Assembly (NCBI RefSeq): GCF_029433855.1
Contig: NZ_JAROAU010000003.1
Location: 1,488,073 to 1,552,072, forward strand
DNA: 64,000 bases
Reading direction: 5' to 3'
Source of the DNA: Candidatus Kosakonia sp. 282A-S69
GTDB taxonomy: Bacteria; Pseudomonadota; Gammaproteobacteria; Enterobacterales; Enterobacteriaceae
Below the pieces are notes generated by a model. It had not been told where the DNA came from, ran no database searches, and saw only the letters and a list, made by a program, of their open reading frames with translations. Of this stretch, positions 20,313 through 32,680 are shown piece by piece. How positions within the stretch are numbered: position 1 is the first letter of the stretch; every line of letters begins with the position of its first letter. The translations under genes and the position numbers were made by a program.

Positions 20313-21221
20313 ATGATGTTAAGTAAGAAAAACAGCGAGGCGCTGGAAAACTTCAGTGAGAAGCTCGAAGTCGAAGGGCGTAGCCTTTGGCAGGATGCGC
20401 GTCGCCGTTTTATGCACAACCGCGCGGCGGTCGCCAGCCTGTTTGTGCTGGTGCTGATTGCCCTGTTCGTGACGCTGGCACCGATGCTGTCGCAGTTCAG
20501 CTACTTTGATACCGACTGGGCGATGATGTCCAACGCGCCGGATATGGAGTCAGGGCACTACTTCGGTACCGACTCCTCCGGGCGCGATCTGCTGGTGCGT
20601 GTTGCTATCGGCGGGCGTATCTCGCTGATGGTCGGCATCGCTGCTGCGCTGGTGGCCGTGGTTCTCGGAACACTCTACGGTTCGCTCTCCGGCTACCTGG
20701 GCGGCAAAACCGACTCAGTGATGATGCGTCTGCTGGAGATCCTCAACTCCTTCCCGTTTATGTTCTTCGTTATCCTGCTGGTCACCTTTTTCGGGCAGAA
20801 CATTCTGCTGATCTTTGTGGCTATCGGTATGGTCTCCTGGCTGGATATGGCGCGTATTGTGCGCGGCCAGACCCTGAGCCTGAAGCGTAAAGAGTTTATC
20901 GAAGCGGCGCAGGTGGGTGGGGTCTCTACCGCCAACATCGTGATGCGCCATATCGTACCGAACGTGCTTGGCGTGGTGGTGGTCTATGCTTCGCTGCTGG
21001 TGCCGAGCATGATCCTGTTCGAATCCTTCCTGAGCTTCCTTGGCCTCGGTACGCAGGAGCCGCTCAGCAGCTGGGGTGCGCTGTTAAGCGATGGCGCAAA
21101 CTCGATGGAAGTGTCTCCATGGCTGCTGCTCTTCCCGGCGGGTTTCCTTGTGATCACCCTGTTCTGTTTCAACTTTATCGGCGATGGCCTGCGTGATGCC
21201 CTCGACCCGAAAGATCGTTAA
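20313..21221 (+). CDS. oppC: Oligopeptide transporter permease OppC
   Basis: Second permease subunit, 302 residues. A cytoplasmic N-terminal segment is followed by six spans and the EAA loop [20 protein letters not shown]. The start MMLSKKN lies 14 nt after the oppB stop with GGAG upstream. Confidence 0.96.
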   Translation: MMLSKKNSEALENFSEKLEVEGRSLWQDARRRFMHNRAAVASLFVLVLIALFVTLAPMLSQFSYFDTDWAMMSNAPDMESGHYFGTDSSGRDLLVRVAIGGRISLMVGIAAALVAVVLGTLYGSLSGYLGGKTDSVMMRLLEILNSFPFMFFVILLVTFFGQNILLIFVAIGMVSWLDMARIVRGQTLSLKRKEFIEAAQVGGVSTANIVMRHIVPNVLGVVVVYASLLVPSMILFESFLSFLGLGTQEPLSSWGALLSDGANSMEVSPWLLLFPAGFLVITLFCFNFIGDGLRDALDPKDR

Positions 21222-21232
21222 GGAGTGCCGTT

Positions 21233-22242
<1,010 letters not shown>

Positions 22243-22246
<4 letters not shown>

Positions 22247-23247
22247 GCACCGTAACCGAAGAGAGAAAAGTGCTGCTCGAAATCGCCGATCTGAAGGTGC
22301 ATTTCGATATTAAAGATGGCAGACAGTGGTTCTGGCAGCCGCCGAAGACCCTGAAAGCGGTCGATGGCGTAACGCTGCGCCTCTATGAGGGTGAGACCCT
22401 TGGCGTGGTCGGTGAGTCCGGCTGCGGCAAGTCGACCTTTGCACGCGCGATTATCGGGCTTGTAAAAGCGACCGACGGCAAAGTCGCCTGGCTGGGGCGC
22501 GATCTGCTGGGAATGAAACCGGAAGAGTGGCGCGATGTGCGCAGCGATATCCAGATGATTTTCCAGGATCCGCTGGCTTCGTTGAACCCGCGTATGACCA
22601 TCGGCGAAATCATTGCCGAGCCGCTGCGCACCTACCATCCGAAGATGCCGCGCCAGGAAGTGAAAGACCGGGTGAAAGCGATGATGATGAAGGTGGGCCT
22701 GCTGCCTAACCTGATTAACCGCTATCCCCATGAGTTCTCCGGTGGTCAATGCCAGCGTATCGGTATCGCGCGTGCGCTGATCCTTGAACCGAAACTGATT
22801 ATCTGCGATGAGCCAGTCTCGGCGCTCGACGTGTCGATTCAGGCGCAGGTGGTCAACCTGCTGCAACAGTTACAGCGCGAAATGGGGCTGTCGCTGATCT
22901 TTATTGCCCACGATCTGGCGGTGGTGAAGCACATCTCCGACCGCGTGCTGGTAATGTACCTCGGTCATGCAGTTGAACTTGGCACCTATGATGAGGTGTA
23001 CCAGAATCCGCTGCATCCATATACCAAAGCGCTGATGTCGGCTGTGCCGGTACCCGATCCGGATGTTGAGAAGAACAAAACCATTCAGCTGCTGGAAGGG
23101 GATCTGCCCTCGCCGATCAACCCACCATCCGGCTGTGTCTTCCGCACCCGCTGTCCGATTGCCGGACCGGAGTGTGCAAAAACCCGCCCGGTGCTGGAGG
23201 GCAGTTTCCGCCACGCGGTCTCCTGCCTGAAGGTCGATCCGCTTTAA
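22243..23247 (+). CDS. oppF: Oligopeptide transporter ATPase OppF
   Basis: Second ATPase of the transporter, 334 residues. Walker A GESGCGKS, signature FSGGQCQR, Walker [13 protein letters not shown], and C-terminal Cys motif [14 protein letters not shown]. It forms the heterodimer with OppD under OppBC. Last gene of the operon, followed at once by a strong hairpin. Confidence 0.97.
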
Positions 23248-23256
23248 GGCGCGCAT

Positions 23257-23294
23257 AAAAAAAGGGCTGACACCTTGTCAGCCCTTTCTCTTTT
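23257..23294. terminator. Bidirectional terminator between opp and yciU
   Basis: AGGGCTGACA-CCT-TGTCAGCCCT hairpin with an A run on the left and a T-rich tract on the right. Confidence 0.9.
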
Positions 23295-23300
23295 CAGCGT

Positions 23301-23633
<333 letters not shown>

Positions 23634-23661
23634 TTACCTCATCACGTCTGTTGGGCACGTT

Positions 23662-25122
23662 TTACAGCAACGGACTAAAGAAGTAAAACAGTCGTTCAGC
23701 AATGCGGTGCCAGAAGGGCCGTTTTACCCATAAACGCGCATCCAGTAAGCGTGAGCGGGAGATGTAATCATCCTGCACGGCTGCCAGATCGCCACCAAAA
23801 CCGGCATCGTCAATCACCAGCGTAATCTCAAAATTGAGCCACAGGCTGCGCATATCGAGGTTCACCGTGCCGACGAGGCTCAGTTCACCATCGACCAGCA
23901 CGCTCTTGGTATGCAGTAATCCGCCCTCAAACTGATAGATCTTTACCCCGGCCGCCAGCAGCTCGGTAAAGAATGCCCGGCTGGCCCAGCCGACCAGCAC
24001 GGAATCATTTTTGCGCGGCAGAATAATACTGACATCCACCCCGCGCTGCGCGGCGGTACAAATCGCATGCAGCAGATCGTCGCTGGGGACAAAGTAGGGG
24101 GTCGTCATGATCAAATATTCACGCGAGGCATATACCGCCGTCAGCAGCGCCTGGTGGATCAAATCCTCCGGGAAGCCGGGCCCGGAGGCAATGGTGTGAA
24201 TAGTGTGCCCGCTGGCCTCTTCAAACGGCATGATATTGGCATCGGGTGGCGGCGGTAGAATGCGCTTGCCGGTCTCAATCTCCCAGTCGCAGGAGTAGAC
24301 GATGCCCATCGCTGTGGCGATTGGCCCCTCCATGCGCGCCATCAGATCGACCCACTGGCCGACGCCGGAGTCCTGTTTGAAGTAGCGCGGATCGACCATG
24401 TTCATGCTGCCGGTGTAGGCAATATAGTTATCGATCAGCACGATTTTCCGGTGCTGGCGTAAATCCATGCGGCGCAGAAAGACACGCATTAAGTTAACTT
24501 TCAGCGCCTCGACGACATCAATACCAGCATTACGCATCATCCCCGCCCACGGGCTGCGGAAGAAGGCAACGCTCCCCGCTGAGTCCAGCAGCAGACGGCA
24601 GTGCACGCCGCGTCGCGCTGCTGCCATCAGCGACTCCGCCACCTGGTCAGCCATCCCGCCAGGTTGCCAGATATAGAAGACCATTTCGATATTGTGGCGG
24701 GCGAGTTGAATATCGCGGATTAATGCCTGCATCACATCATCTGAGGTGGTCAGCAGTTGCAGCTGGTTGCCTTTTACGCCGGCGATCCCCTGGCGGCGTT
24801 CGCACAGCTTAAAGAGCGAAGAGGCAACGCTGCTGTTCTCCGTGGCGAAGATATGGTTGAAGTGTTTGAGATCGCTCAGCCATTTAGCGGTCGAGGGCCA
24901 CATTGCCCGCGCGCGCTCCGCGCGTCGTTTACCGAGATGCAGTTCGCCAAGAGAGAGGTAAGCAATAATTCCCACCAGCGGCAGGATATAGATGATAAGC
25001 AACCATGCCATGGCCGAGGTGACCGCCCGGCGCTTCATCAGGATACGCAGCGTAACACCAGCAATAAGCAACCAGTAACCAACAACAATGAGCCAACTCA
25101 TTACGGTGTAAAACGCGGACAT
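23662..25122 (-). CDS. clsA: Cardiolipin synthase A
   Basis: Condenses two phosphatidylglycerols into cardiolipin plus glycerol at the inner membrane. 486 residues, equal to E. coli. Two N-terminal membrane helices (about 5-25 and 38-58) precede two phospholipase-D HKD motifs: [18 protein letters not shown] and [18 protein letters not shown]. The ATG at 25122 has AGGA 9 nt upstream. The TTG two codons earlier would be too close to that site. Confidence 0.96.
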   Translation of the reverse strand: MSAFYTVMSWLIVVGYWLLIAGVTLRILMKRRAVTSAMAWLLIIYILPLVGIIAYLSLGELHLGKRRAERARAMWPSTAKWLSDLKHFNHIFATENSSVASSLFKLCERRQGIAGVKGNQLQLLTTSDDVMQALIRDIQLARHNIEMVFYIWQPGGMADQVAESLMAAARRGVHCRLLLDSAGSVAFFRSPWAGMMRNAGIDVVEALKVNLMRVFLRRMDLRQHRKIVLIDNYIAYTGSMNMVDPRYFKQDSGVGQWVDLMARMEGPIATAMGIVYSCDWEIETGKRILPPPPDANIMPFEEASGHTIHTIASGPGFPEDLIHQALLTAVYASREYLIMTTPYFVPSDDLLHAICTAAQRGVDVSIILPRKNDSVLVGWASRAFFTELLAAGVKIYQFEGGLLHTKSVLVDGELSLVGTVNLDMRSLWLNFEITLVIDDAGFGGDLAAVQDDYISRSRLLDARLWVKRPFWHRIAERLFYFFSPLL

Positions 25123-25262
25123 CGACAAAAATCCTTTTACGATCTGTATCAGATGAGTTTACGCATACGAATTCATCTGGCAAATAAAAACGCCGAAAAG
25201 CAGTGGCCTGAATAGGGCGAGGGTCTATAATGGCGGCTTCTATTTTGTATAGAGTTGTAACA

Positions 25263-25436
25263 ATGAAGCGTAGTCGAACGGAAGTGGGGCGCTGGCGTAT
25301 GCTGCGTCAGGTTAGCCGCCGAAAAGCGCGCTGGCTGGAAGCGCAGTCCCGCCGTAATATGCGAATCCACAGCATCAGGAAATGCGGCGTTAATCGCCAT
25401 CGTAATGTGCTGCTGTTTGCCATCTACGATATCTGA
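25263..25436 (+). CDS. yciY: Small basic protein YciY
   Basis: 57 residues, rich in Arg (KRSRTEVGRWRM, RRKARWLEAQSRRNMRI), matching E. coli YciY in length and pattern. Divergent from clsA. Function unknown. The ATG at 25263 was chosen by homology. Confidence 0.8.
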   Translation: MKRSRTEVGRWRMLRQVSRRKARWLEAQSRRNMRIHSIRKCGVNRHRNVLLFAIYDI

Positions 25437-25440
25437 ATCC

Positions 25441-25473
25441 CGGGCACCGAAAAGGTGCCCGTGGTCGTTTTTA
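25441..25473 (+). terminator. yciY terminator-like hairpin
   Basis: CGGGCACC-GAAAA-GGTGCCCG stem, then TGG TCG and five T. It lies just after the yciY stop. Confidence 0.65.
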
Positions 25474-25497
25474 GCCCTGAGTTTCAGGAGACAGACA

Positions 25498-26118
25498 ATG
25501 TCAGTGATCGACAGCCTTCTGGCCTTTACCTTCGCCGCTACGCTCTTAACGCTAACGCCGGGGCTTGATACCGCGCTGATCTTGCGCACAGCGACGGTAG
25601 AGGGGCGTAAACAGGCTTTTCAGGCGCAGATGGGAATTAATGCTGGCTGCCTGATCTGGGGCGCGATGGTGGCATTCGGCCTTGGGGCGCTGATTGCCGT
25701 TTCTGAACTGGCCTATAACGTACTCAAATATTGCGGCGCTGAGTACTTATGCTGGTTAGGGTTGACTATGGTGCTGCGTCCGCGCGGGGCATTGACCGGT
25801 ATCAGCAGCGTTGAGAACCCTTCGCAGAAGTGGTTTATCAAAGGGATGCTCGGGAATGTGCTTAATCCGAAGATGGGGATTTTTTACGTTTCGTTTCTGC
25901 CGCAGTTTATCCCTCACGGACAGCCACTCATTGCCTGGACATTCGGTCTGGTGATGATCCATGTGCTGATTGGCACCTGCTGGTCAACGGCATTGATTAC
26001 GGCAACCCGGCCGCTGGCAACCCTCCTGCGCAAACCGCGCGTGATTCGCTGGATGGATCGCTGCACGGGTATCCTGTTTCTGCTTTTTGCCACCCGTTTA
26101 GCATTCAGCAAGCGCTGA
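25498..26118 (+). CDS. LysE/RhtB-family amino-acid exporter
   Basis: 206 residues with about six membrane segments and the family pattern: TPGLDTALILRTA near the N-terminus, GCLIWGAMVAFGLGAL, and GNVLNPKMGIFYVSFLPQF in the middle. The family exports amino acids such as lysine, homoserine or threonine; the substrate cannot be told here. The start has CAGGAG 8 nt upstream. In E. coli K-12 the gene between yciY and yciI is the potassium channel kch, which is absent here. Confidence 0.85.
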   Translation: MSVIDSLLAFTFAATLLTLTPGLDTALILRTATVEGRKQAFQAQMGINAGCLIWGAMVAFGLGALIAVSELAYNVLKYCGAEYLCWLGLTMVLRPRGALTGISSVENPSQKWFIKGMLGNVLNPKMGIFYVSFLPQFIPHGQPLIAWTFGLVMIHVLIGTCWSTALITATRPLATLLRKPRVIRWMDRCTGILFLLFATRLAFSKR

Positions 26119-26126
26119 AAGCATGC

Positions 26127-26149
26127 GGGGCAATGATGTGCATTGCCCC
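26127..26149. terminator. Hairpin between convergent exporter gene and yciI
   Basis: Perfect 9-bp stem GGGGCAATG-ATGTG-CATTGCCCC without a clear T run. A terminator role is inferred from its position between convergent genes. Confidence 0.45.
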
Positions 26150-26157
26150 GTACTGAG

Positions 26158-26454
26158 TCAGAAAACTTTCTTGTAGGGTTTTACGGTAACTCTCTGATAG
26201 ACGCCCGCCGCCACGTAGGGATCGGCTTCCGCCCAGGATTTCGCCGCTTCCAGCGATTCAAATTCAGCAATCACCGTTGAGCCGCTAAAGCCGGCAGCAC
26301 CAGGGTCGTTGCTGTCCACTGCGGGCAGGGGACCTGCGGTTAACAGGCGGCCTTCATCACGCAGCAGTTGCAGGCGTGCAAGGTGGGCCGGGCGTACGGA
26401 GAGGCGTTTTTCCAGAGAATCGGCAATGTCTTCAGCAAAAATAACGTATAGCAC
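26158..26454 (-). CDS. yciI: YciI-like protein
   Basis: 98 residues, dimeric ferredoxin-like fold family with the conserved His in [11 protein letters not shown] and the Asp-containing [10 protein letters not shown] block. The enzymatic role in Enterobacteria is unknown. The GTG start at 26454 has AGGAG 8 nt upstream and gives the E. coli length; the extra upstream codons are not conserved. Confidence 0.9.
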   Translation of the reverse strand: MLYVIFAEDIADSLEKRLSVRPAHLARLQLLRDEGRLLTAGPLPAVDSNDPGAAGFSGSTVIAEFESLEAAKSWAEADPYVAAGVYQRVTVKPYKKVF

Positions 26455-26603
26455 AGAGCAAGCTCCTGTCTTTTCAGAAAGGCATAACGTAAGTGAAAGG
26501 TGCAGTGACTGCAATGCAAAGATTGCAGCCGGCAGGCAACCCTGCCAATTAACGGGGCTTTTTTACCCGCATCAGCGATAAATTTGATCTGCACCAGGCT
26601 GGC

Positions 26604-26636
26604 TTGTTGAATATGATTGCTATTTGCATTTAAAAT
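26604..26636 (+). promoter_or_regulatory. tonB promoter / Fur-box-like region
   Basis: TTGTTGAATATGATTGCTAT then TTGCATTTAAAATC. TAAAAT fits a -10 with TTGAAT 18 bp upstream. The ATGATTGCTATTTGCAT segment resembles the A/T-rich Fur consensus, and E. coli tonB is Fur-repressed at the same place. No measurement supports it here. Confidence 0.5.
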
Positions 26637-26674
26637 CGAGCCCTGGTTTTTTAACTGACACGATTATGACTTCA

Positions 26675-27412
26675 ATGACCCTGGATTTACCTCGCCGCTT
26701 TCCCTGGCCGACGCTGCTCTCCGTCGCCATTCACGGTGCTGTTGTGGCGGGTCTGCTTTATACCTCGGTACATCAGGTTGTTGAACTGCCCGCACCCGCG
26801 CAGCCTATCTCTGTCACCATGGTGTCGCCCGCGGAGCTGGAGCCTGCTCCCGCTCCGGCACCGCCACAGCCGGTTGTTGAGCCTGAACCCGAACCGGTCG
26901 TTGAGCCAGAGCCGATCCCCGAGCCGCCCAAAGAGGCCCCGGTGGTGATTGAGAAGCCAAAGCCTAAACCCAAGCCGAAGCCGAAGCCGAAACCGAAACC
27001 GGTGAAAAAAGTGGAGCAGCCGAAGCGTGAAAGCAAACCGGTTGAGACGCAGCAGGCGAATCCGTTTGAGAACAGTGCCCCGTCGCGTCCGGCGGCGAGC
27101 ACCACGACCTCAACGGCGACCAAACCAGCACCATCGGTTCCGGCAGGTCCGCGTGCGTTAAGCCGCAACCAGCCGCAATATCCGCCGCGTGCTCAGGCGC
27201 TGCGTATTGAGGGGCGTGTGAAAGTGAAGTTTGACGTGACGGCAGAGGGTCGCGTGGAGAATGTGCAGATCCTCTCGGCGCAGCCGGCGAATATGTTCGA
27301 GCGCGAAGTAAAAGCCGCGATGCGCAAATGGCGTTACGAGGCCGGTAAGCCCGGCTCGGGGCTGATCGTCAACGTGGTCTTCCGCCTCGACGGCAGCACA
27401 TCGATGGAATAA
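26675..27412 (+). CDS. tonB: Energy transducer TonB
   Basis: Couples the ExbBD proton-motive-force motor to outer-membrane receptors for siderophores and vitamin B12. 245 residues: N-terminal signal anchor with the essential [16 protein letters not shown] helix (His near 20), a periplasm-spanning Glu-Pro then Lys-Pro repeat region (about 65-115, slightly longer than in E. coli), and the C-terminal domain with RNQPQYP, the TonB-box contact region. An in-frame ATG three codons upstream is an alternative start. Confidence 0.95.
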   Translation: MTLDLPRRFPWPTLLSVAIHGAVVAGLLYTSVHQVVELPAPAQPISVTMVSPAELEPAPAPAPPQPVVEPEPEPVVEPEPIPEPPKEAPVVIEKPKPKPKPKPKPKPKPVKKVEQPKRESKPVETQQANPFENSAPSRPAASTTTSTATKPAPSVPAGPRALSRNQPQYPPRAQALRIEGRVKVKFDVTAEGRVENVQILSAQPANMFEREVKAAMRKWRYEAGKPGSGLIVNVVFRLDGSTSME

Positions 27413-27443
27413 GAAAAAAGCCTCCCTGCGGAGGCTTTTTTTA
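27413..27443. terminator. Bidirectional terminator between tonB and yciA
   Basis: AAAAAAGCCTCC-CTGC-GGAGGCTTTTTTT hairpin. The yciA stop codon region overlaps its right edge. Confidence 0.9.
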
Positions 27444-27842
27444 TGGCTGCGCGGGGAGCGGGCGCGGCTTGCCCTCACTGTCCACCGCGACATAGATAAA
27501 CAGCGCCTCGGTGGCTTTATAGCGCTGACCAATCGGTTCAGACATCACTTTTTTCACCCACACTTCGACGTTAATCGTGATTGACGTGTTGCCGCGTTTG
27601 ACGCAGCGGGCGTAGCAGCAGACCACATCGCCGACGGCGACCGGGCGCAGGAAGGTCATGCCGTCTACACGCACGGTTACGACGCGCCCGTGAGCGATCT
27701 CTTTTGCCTGAATGGCGCCGCCCATATCCATTTGCGACATCAACCAGCCGCCAAAAATATCGCCGTTAGCGTTGGTATCGGCAGGCATTGCGAGTGTGCG
27801 TAGTACAAGTTCGCCCTGAGGGGCAGTTGAAGGCGTTGTCAT
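27441..27842 (-). CDS. yciA: Acyl-CoA thioesterase YciA
   Basis: Hotdog-fold thioesterase of the BFIT/YciA group, broad on acyl-CoAs. 133 residues with the conserved NANGDIFGGWLMSQMD (catalytic Asp in GDIFGG). The ATG at 27842 (MTTPSTAPQG) is preferred by family alignment over the open frame that runs 27 codons further. Confidence 0.94.
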   Translation of the reverse strand: MTTPSTAPQGELVLRTLAMPADTNANGDIFGGWLMSQMDMGGAIQAKEIAHGRVVTVRVDGMTFLRPVAVGDVVCCYARCVKRGNTSITINVEVWVKKVMSEPIGQRYKATEALFIYVAVDSEGKPRPLPAQP

Positions 27843-27941
27843 TATTATCTCTTCTGTGATGAGGGATTTCCGGCGGGATGCTACTACGAATGTGGGAGGT
27901 TCGGAAAGAAAAAAGCCAGGCATGGTGCCTGGCTTTCACGA

Positions 27942-28484
27942 TCAGGATTTCTCATCCTGCGCCGGCATGTGCCGGTAGATATAGACGCCGCTCAGCACGG
28001 TAAACAGCAGGGTGAGGATCGTCAGGCCAAAGACCTTGAAATTGACCCACACGTCGAACGGCAGCCAGAAGGCGATATAGATATTCGCCAGCCCGCAGAC
28101 GATAAAGAAGAGCGCCCAGGCGATGTTGAGCTTCGACCAGACGGTGTCCGGCAGCGTCAACTCTTTACCCAGCATGCGCTGGATCAGCGTCTTCTTCATC
28201 ACCCACTGGCTGAAGAGCAGCGCCGTGGCAAAGAGACCGTAGATCACCGTCACTTTCCACTTAATAAATTCCACGTCATGGAATTTAATCGTCAGCCCAC
28301 CAAACACCGCAACCAGCACGAAGGTAATGAGCGCGACTTTTTCCACCTTGCGATAGCGGATCCAGCAGTAGATCAACACGATGGCCGAGGCGACAATCAG
28401 CACCTTGGTGGCGGTGAAAATGTCGTACATCTTGTAGACCACGAAAAAGAGCGCCAGCGGAAGAAAATCAAGAAACTGCTTCAT
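27942..28484 (-). CDS. yciB: Inner-membrane septation protein A family (YciB)
   Basis: 180 residues with about five hydrophobic spans and the family motif [20 protein letters not shown]. It is implicated in envelope integrity and division in E. coli and Shigella, with no defined activity. Between yciA and yciC on the same strand, as in E. coli. Confidence 0.92.
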   Translation of the reverse strand: MKQFLDFLPLALFFVVYKMYDIFTATKVLIVASAIVLIYCWIRYRKVEKVALITFVLVAVFGGLTIKFHDVEFIKWKVTVIYGLFATALLFSQWVMKKTLIQRMLGKELTLPDTVWSKLNIAWALFFIVCGLANIYIAFWLPFDVWVNFKVFGLTILTLLFTVLSGVYIYRHMPAQDEKS

Positions 28485-28530
28485 TCTACGATTCCATCAA
28501 AAGGGCCACCCGGACGGGTGACCGGGGTAA

Positions 28531-29274
28531 TTATTTGCGCATCAGCATATAGAGGCGGAAAAGATAAATCAGCAGTGCGGCTGAGAGCAGATTGCTCAGG
28601 GTGTTGGCTATCACCGCGCCCACTTCCGGTGTGAACACCGCAAGGTGGTGGGCATAGAGCAGCAGCACGGTTTTTGCCAGCAACCAGCCGATCACCGCCG
28701 GTGCCACCAGACGCATATTTGCCCAGCCAAGACGCACACTGCTGCGCATGGCGGCGAAAATGCCTATTTTCTCCTGCACCAGCATAATCGGCGCTAAGGC
28801 GAGCAGAATCGCCAGAATCACGCCGGGTACAATGATAAACATAATGCCGAACTGCACAATGAAGGTGGTAAGCATAATGAGCAGGAATAACTTCAGCAGC
28901 ACCGGTGCGCTGGCACCAATCGCCCGTAACGCGCTGACCGGTTGACCGGCAGAAACCATCTGAATCAGCAGTAACATACCACCGGCCAGAATCGCATTGC
29001 CGATCAGCCCCGAAAAGGTTGCCGCTCCGGACGCGCGTAGCAGCACCATCTGCTGTTCCTGGGTCATATTCTGTACCAGATCGAACAGACCTACGCTGCC
29101 CGCCAGGTTATCTCCCTCTGTCAGAATGGAGAGTTCCTCTTCACTGGGTGAAAAGGCATGCCCAATGACAGCGGTGATAAAAGCACACAACAGCGCGATC
29201 AGTAAAATCGTAATGAACTGATTACGAAAAAAATTCCCCGTGTCACGGTAAACGGATTTCGCCGTGATAGACAT
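28531..29274 (-). CDS. yciC: UPF0259 inner-membrane protein YciC
   Basis: 247 residues, the E. coli length, with six hydrophobic segments at about 20-40, 85-110, 120-150, 155-170, 190-210 and 215-240. The start has AAGGAGAG four nt upstream. Function unknown. Cotranscription with yciB and yciA is likely from the spacing. Confidence 0.9.
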   Translation of the reverse strand: MSITAKSVYRDTGNFFRNQFITILLIALLCAFITAVIGHAFSPSEEELSILTEGDNLAGSVGLFDLVQNMTQEQQMVLLRASGAATFSGLIGNAILAGGMLLLIQMVSAGQPVSALRAIGASAPVLLKLFLLIMLTTFIVQFGIMFIIVPGVILAILLALAPIMLVQEKIGIFAAMRSSVRLGWANMRLVAPAVIGWLLAKTVLLLYAHHLAVFTPEVGAVIANTLSNLLSAALLIYLFRLYMLMRK

Positions 29275-29298
29275 GCACTCTCCTTGAGTATGGCGATA

Positions 29299-29703
29299 TT
29301 AATTAACGGGCGATTGTACCCCGAATAGCCCCTCAGTGGCAGTATCACCGCTTGTATGGAAAAGCATATCTTTGTAAAGAGGGGCTAAACCGTAGCGCGC
29401 CCGCGCCCGATCGCAGGCTTCATTGACCTGGCCTGCTTCCCCTGACATCTGAAATTCACGGCACGGCGAGGGGCGCTGCGCATAAATGCTGCAGGTGGCG
29501 TTTTCGCCCGGCGTACCAACCAGCGCCGTACAGCGGCTCTGCTTTTGGTTGGTTCCGCTCATACAGCGCAAAAATGGGGTGAGAGGTTCCGTTAACTGAA
29601 CCGGAACCGGGCCGCCAGCATCATCCGCTTCAGCCCAGTAGAAAGAGACACGAAAATACGCACAACAGGCTCCGCACGACATGCACGGGTTGAGATCACT
29701 CAT
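29299..29703 (-). CDS. YkgJ-type Cys-cluster protein
   Basis: 134 residues. N-terminal [15 protein letters not shown], then [24 protein letters not shown] and CDRAR: the zinc/iron-chelating CxxCxxCC pattern of the YkgJ (UPF0153) family. No function is known. It lies 24 nt downstream of nothing on its strand and just before yciC, so it could head that operon. Confidence 0.75.
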   Translation of the reverse strand: MSDLNPCMSCGACCAYFRVSFYWAEADDAGGPVPVQLTEPLTPFLRCMSGTNQKQSRCTALVGTPGENATCSIYAQRPSPCREFQMSGEAGQVNEACDRARARYGLAPLYKDMLFHTSGDTATEGLFGVQSPVN

Positions 29704-29866
29704 AGCGCACCTGCACTTAACGACGCATCAACAGGAAAAGTCAGACAGATAAATTATCGCTGCCGAATGGGGCGCACAAGAGGGGGCGAGAGGAATATTT
29801 TTTTGCCTTCACAAGGCAAAAATTGATGCAACAACAAAAGTTAATGAGTGTAACGAAACGCAAAAA

Positions 29867-29880
29867 TTAACCCAGATCAA
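29867..29880 (+). promoter_or_regulatory. FNR-box-like site upstream of ompW
   Basis: TTAAC-CCAG-ATCAA compared with the FNR consensus TTGAT-N4-ATCAA: one perfect half-site and one 3/5. E. coli ompW is FNR-activated. It sits about 100 nt before the ompW start. Confidence 0.4.
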
Positions 29881-29981
29881 TGAATGTTAAATTACAGGGT
29901 TAAGTGTGATCTTCGTTGGATCCCTTCCTACCTAATACCAGGTATAGTGCGCGGCGATAAAACCTCAAACATGGAGTGGAT

Positions 29982-30617
29982 ATGAAGAAGTTAGCCGTGG
30001 CAGCACTGATCCTCAGCACCCTTTCCGGGGGCGCATACGCGCACGACGCAGGCGAGTTTTTCATCCGGGCCGGTTCGGCCACCGTCCGTCCAACGGAAGG
30101 TTCAGATAACGTTTTAGGCGCGCTGGGCAGTTTCAACGTTGATAACAATACGCAGCTTGGCCTGACCATGACATGGATGGCGACCGATAACGTCGGTATT
30201 GAACTGCTGGCCGCAACGCCGTTCCGTCACCACGTTGGCACTGCGCCAACCGGCGACCTGGCCACCGTAAGCCACCTGCCGCCTTCGCTGATGGCGCAGT
30301 GGTATTTCTTCGATGCCCAGAGCAAAGTGCGCCCCTACCTTGGTGCCGGTATCAACTACACCACCTTTTTCGACGAGAAATTTAATTCCACCGGTAAAGC
30401 GGCAGGGCTCTCTGATTTGAGTCTGAAAGATTCGTGGGGCGTAGCGGGACAGGCGGGTGTGGATTATCTGATTAACCGCGACTGGCTGATCAATATGTCG
30501 GTGTGGTGGATGGATATCGATACTGATGTGCGCTTTAAGCACAACGGCGTACAGCAGAACGTCCATACCCGTCTCGATCCGTGGGTCTTTATGTTCTCTG
30601 CCGGTTACCGCTTCTGA
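29982..30617 (+). CDS. ompW: Outer-membrane protein OmpW
   Basis: Eight-stranded beta-barrel with a hydrophobic channel, also a colicin S4 receptor in E. coli. 211 residues with a Sec signal peptide (1-20, cleavage AYA) and the terminal aromatic FSAGYRF needed for BAM insertion. The ATG at 29982 has GGAG upstream and gives the normal signal peptide; the GTG two codons earlier is not favoured. Confidence 0.95.
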   Translation: MKKLAVAALILSTLSGGAYAHDAGEFFIRAGSATVRPTEGSDNVLGALGSFNVDNNTQLGLTMTWMATDNVGIELLAATPFRHHVGTAPTGDLATVSHLPPSLMAQWYFFDAQSKVRPYLGAGINYTTFFDEKFNSTGKAAGLSDLSLKDSWGVAGQAGVDYLINRDWLINMSVWWMDIDTDVRFKHNGVQQNVHTRLDPWVFMFSAGYRF

Positions 30618-30624
30618 TGGTGAT

Positions 30625-30661
30625 AACGGAAACAGGCCTTTGCAGACCCGTTTCCGTTTTT
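30625..30661. terminator. Terminator between ompW and trpA
   Basis: AACGGAAAC...GTTTCCGTT stem with a 16-nt loop and five T on the plus side, between convergent genes. It may serve both. Confidence 0.7.
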
Positions 30662-30668
30662 ACACCGC

Positions 30669-31478
30669 TTAGTTCGCCAGCGTGGCGGCTTTCAGTCGCT
30701 GCACAAACCCTTTCAGCTCGGCCAGCATCGCGCTCGGGTTATCCAGATGGCTCTCGATAATCTTCACTATCGCCGAACCGGAAATTGCGCCTGCCGCACC
30801 CGCTTCAATCGCTGAGGCCACCTGATCCGGCGCCGAGATGCCAAAGCCCTGCAGCGCAGGAGCCGCATGGTACTCCTTCAGTTTCTCTACCAGATGATGC
30901 AGCGGCAGTGCCGCGCGGTTCTCCGCACCGGTCACGCCTGCGCGCGACACCAGGTAGGTGTACCCACGACCATAAGAGGCAATCTGGCGCAGCAGATCGT
31001 CATCGGCATTCGGCGGACAGATAAAAATAGGCGCGATATTGTGGCGCATCGCCGCCTGGCGGAACGGGGCAGACTCCTCAACCGGCACGTCGGCGACCAG
31101 CACCGAATCGACGCCCACGCTGGCACACTGGGCATAAAACGCATCGACGCCGCGGCTAAAGACCAGGTTGGCATACATCAGCAGGCCAATCGGGATGGTC
31201 GGATGCTTCTGGCGGATTGCTGCCAGCATTTCAAAACAGTGGCTGACCGTAACGCCCGCAGCAAAAGCGCGCAGCGTGGCGCTCTGAATGGTCGGGCCAT
31301 CCGCCAGCGGATCGGAGAAGGGAATACCCAGCTCCAGCGCATCCGCGCCGCCTTCGATCAACGCATCAATAATCTTTAACGACAGACCCGGCTCCGGATC
31401 CCCGAGGGTGACAAAGGGAACAAAGGCACCTTCCCGGCGCGCGGTGAGCTGGTTGAAGAGGTTGTCATAGCGTTCCAT
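30669..31478 (-). CDS. trpA: Tryptophan synthase alpha chain
   Basis: Cleaves indole-3-glycerol phosphate to indole, which tunnels to TrpB. 269 residues, TIM barrel, catalytic Glu49 and Asp60 in place ([12 protein letters not shown]). The start overlaps the trpB stop by one base. Last gene of the trp operon. Confidence 0.97.
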   Translation of the reverse strand: MERYDNLFNQLTARREGAFVPFVTLGDPEPGLSLKIIDALIEGGADALELGIPFSDPLADGPTIQSATLRAFAAGVTVSHCFEMLAAIRQKHPTIPIGLLMYANLVFSRGVDAFYAQCASVGVDSVLVADVPVEESAPFRQAAMRHNIAPIFICPPNADDDLLRQIASYGRGYTYLVSRAGVTGAENRAALPLHHLVEKLKEYHAAPALQGFGISAPDQVASAIEAGAAGAISGSAIVKIIESHLDNPSAMLAELKGFVQRLKAATLAN

Positions 31479-32671
31479 CAGATTTCGCCTCGCGCTTTCA
31501 GAATGTCATGGACGGTGAAGATATCTTTGTCGCCGCGCCCGGAGAGGTTAACCACCAGCAACTGCTCTTTTTCAGGGTTGTCACGCATCATCTTCAGTGC
31601 GTGCGCCAGCGCATGAGAGGACTCCAGCGCCGGGATAATCCCTTCATGACGGCAGAGGGTTTTGAACGCCTCCAGCGCCTCATCATCGGTGATTGAGACA
31701 TACTCAGCGCGGCCGATACTGTTGAGCCAGGCGTGCTGCGGCCCCACCGACGGGAAATCAAGCCCGGCTGAGATGGAGTAGGACTCTTCAATCTGCCCAT
31801 CTTCGGTCTGCATCATCGGCGATTTCATGCCGAAATAGATACCGACGCGACCATGTTTCAGCGGCGCGCCATGTTCGCCAGACTCAATGCCGTGCCCGGC
31901 CGGCTCTACGCCAATCAGGCCAACGGCGCTCTCTTCAATAAAATCAGCAAACATACCGATGGCGTTGGAGCCGCCGCCAACGCAGGCAACCACTGCATCC
32001 GGCAGACGCCCCTCTTTTTCGAGGATCTGCGCCTTGGTCTCTTCGCCAATCATACGCTGGAACTCACGCACAATGGTCGGGAAAGGGTGTGGACCGGCCG
32101 CGGTGCCAAGCATATAGTGCGCGGTTTCATAGCTACCGGACCAGTCGCGTAGCGCTTCGTTACAGGCATCTTTCAGGGTGGCTGAACCGCTGTGCACCGG
32201 GATCACTTCCGCGCCCATCAGCCGCATACGGAAGACGTTCGGCGACTGACGCTCCACATCTTTTGCGCCCATATAGATGCGGCACTTCAGGCCGAGCAGA
32301 GCGCTGGCAAGCGCAGACGCCACGCCATGCTGCCCCGCGCCGGTTTCAGCGATAATCTCGGTTTTGCCCATTCTCTTGGCGAGCAGCGCCTGGCCGAGCA
32401 CCTGGTTAGTTTTGTGCGCGCCGCCGTGGAGCAGATCTTCACGCTTAAGGTAGAGGGTGGTGCGGGTGCCGGCGGTCAGGTTCTGACACTTTGTTAACGC
32501 CGTCGGGCGACCGGCATAGTTTTTCAGCAGATCGTTAAACTGCTGCTGGAATGCCGCATCGCTCTGCGCGCTGACAAACGCCTCTTCCAGCTGGCGCAGG
32601 GCGGGCATCAGGATTTGCGGAACGTACATGCCGCCAAATTCGCCAAAGTAGGGATTCAGTAGTGTGGTCAT
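31478..32671 (-). CDS. trpB: Tryptophan synthase beta chain
   Basis: PLP enzyme that joins indole and serine. 397 residues, PLP-binding Lys87 in HGGAHKTNQ, phosphate loop GGGSNAIG. Nine nt after trpCF in the transcript and overlapping trpA, which supports coupled synthesis of the alpha2beta2 complex. Confidence 0.97.
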   Translation of the reverse strand: MTTLLNPYFGEFGGMYVPQILMPALRQLEEAFVSAQSDAAFQQQFNDLLKNYAGRPTALTKCQNLTAGTRTTLYLKREDLLHGGAHKTNQVLGQALLAKRMGKTEIIAETGAGQHGVASALASALLGLKCRIYMGAKDVERQSPNVFRMRLMGAEVIPVHSGSATLKDACNEALRDWSGSYETAHYMLGTAAGPHPFPTIVREFQRMIGEETKAQILEKEGRLPDAVVACVGGGSNAIGMFADFIEESAVGLIGVEPAGHGIESGEHGAPLKHGRVGIYFGMKSPMMQTEDGQIEESYSISAGLDFPSVGPQHAWLNSIGRAEYVSITDDEALEAFKTLCRHEGIIPALESSHALAHALKMMRDNPEKEQLLVVNLSGRGDKDIFTVHDILKARGEI

Positions 32672-32680
32672 CTTGCTTCC

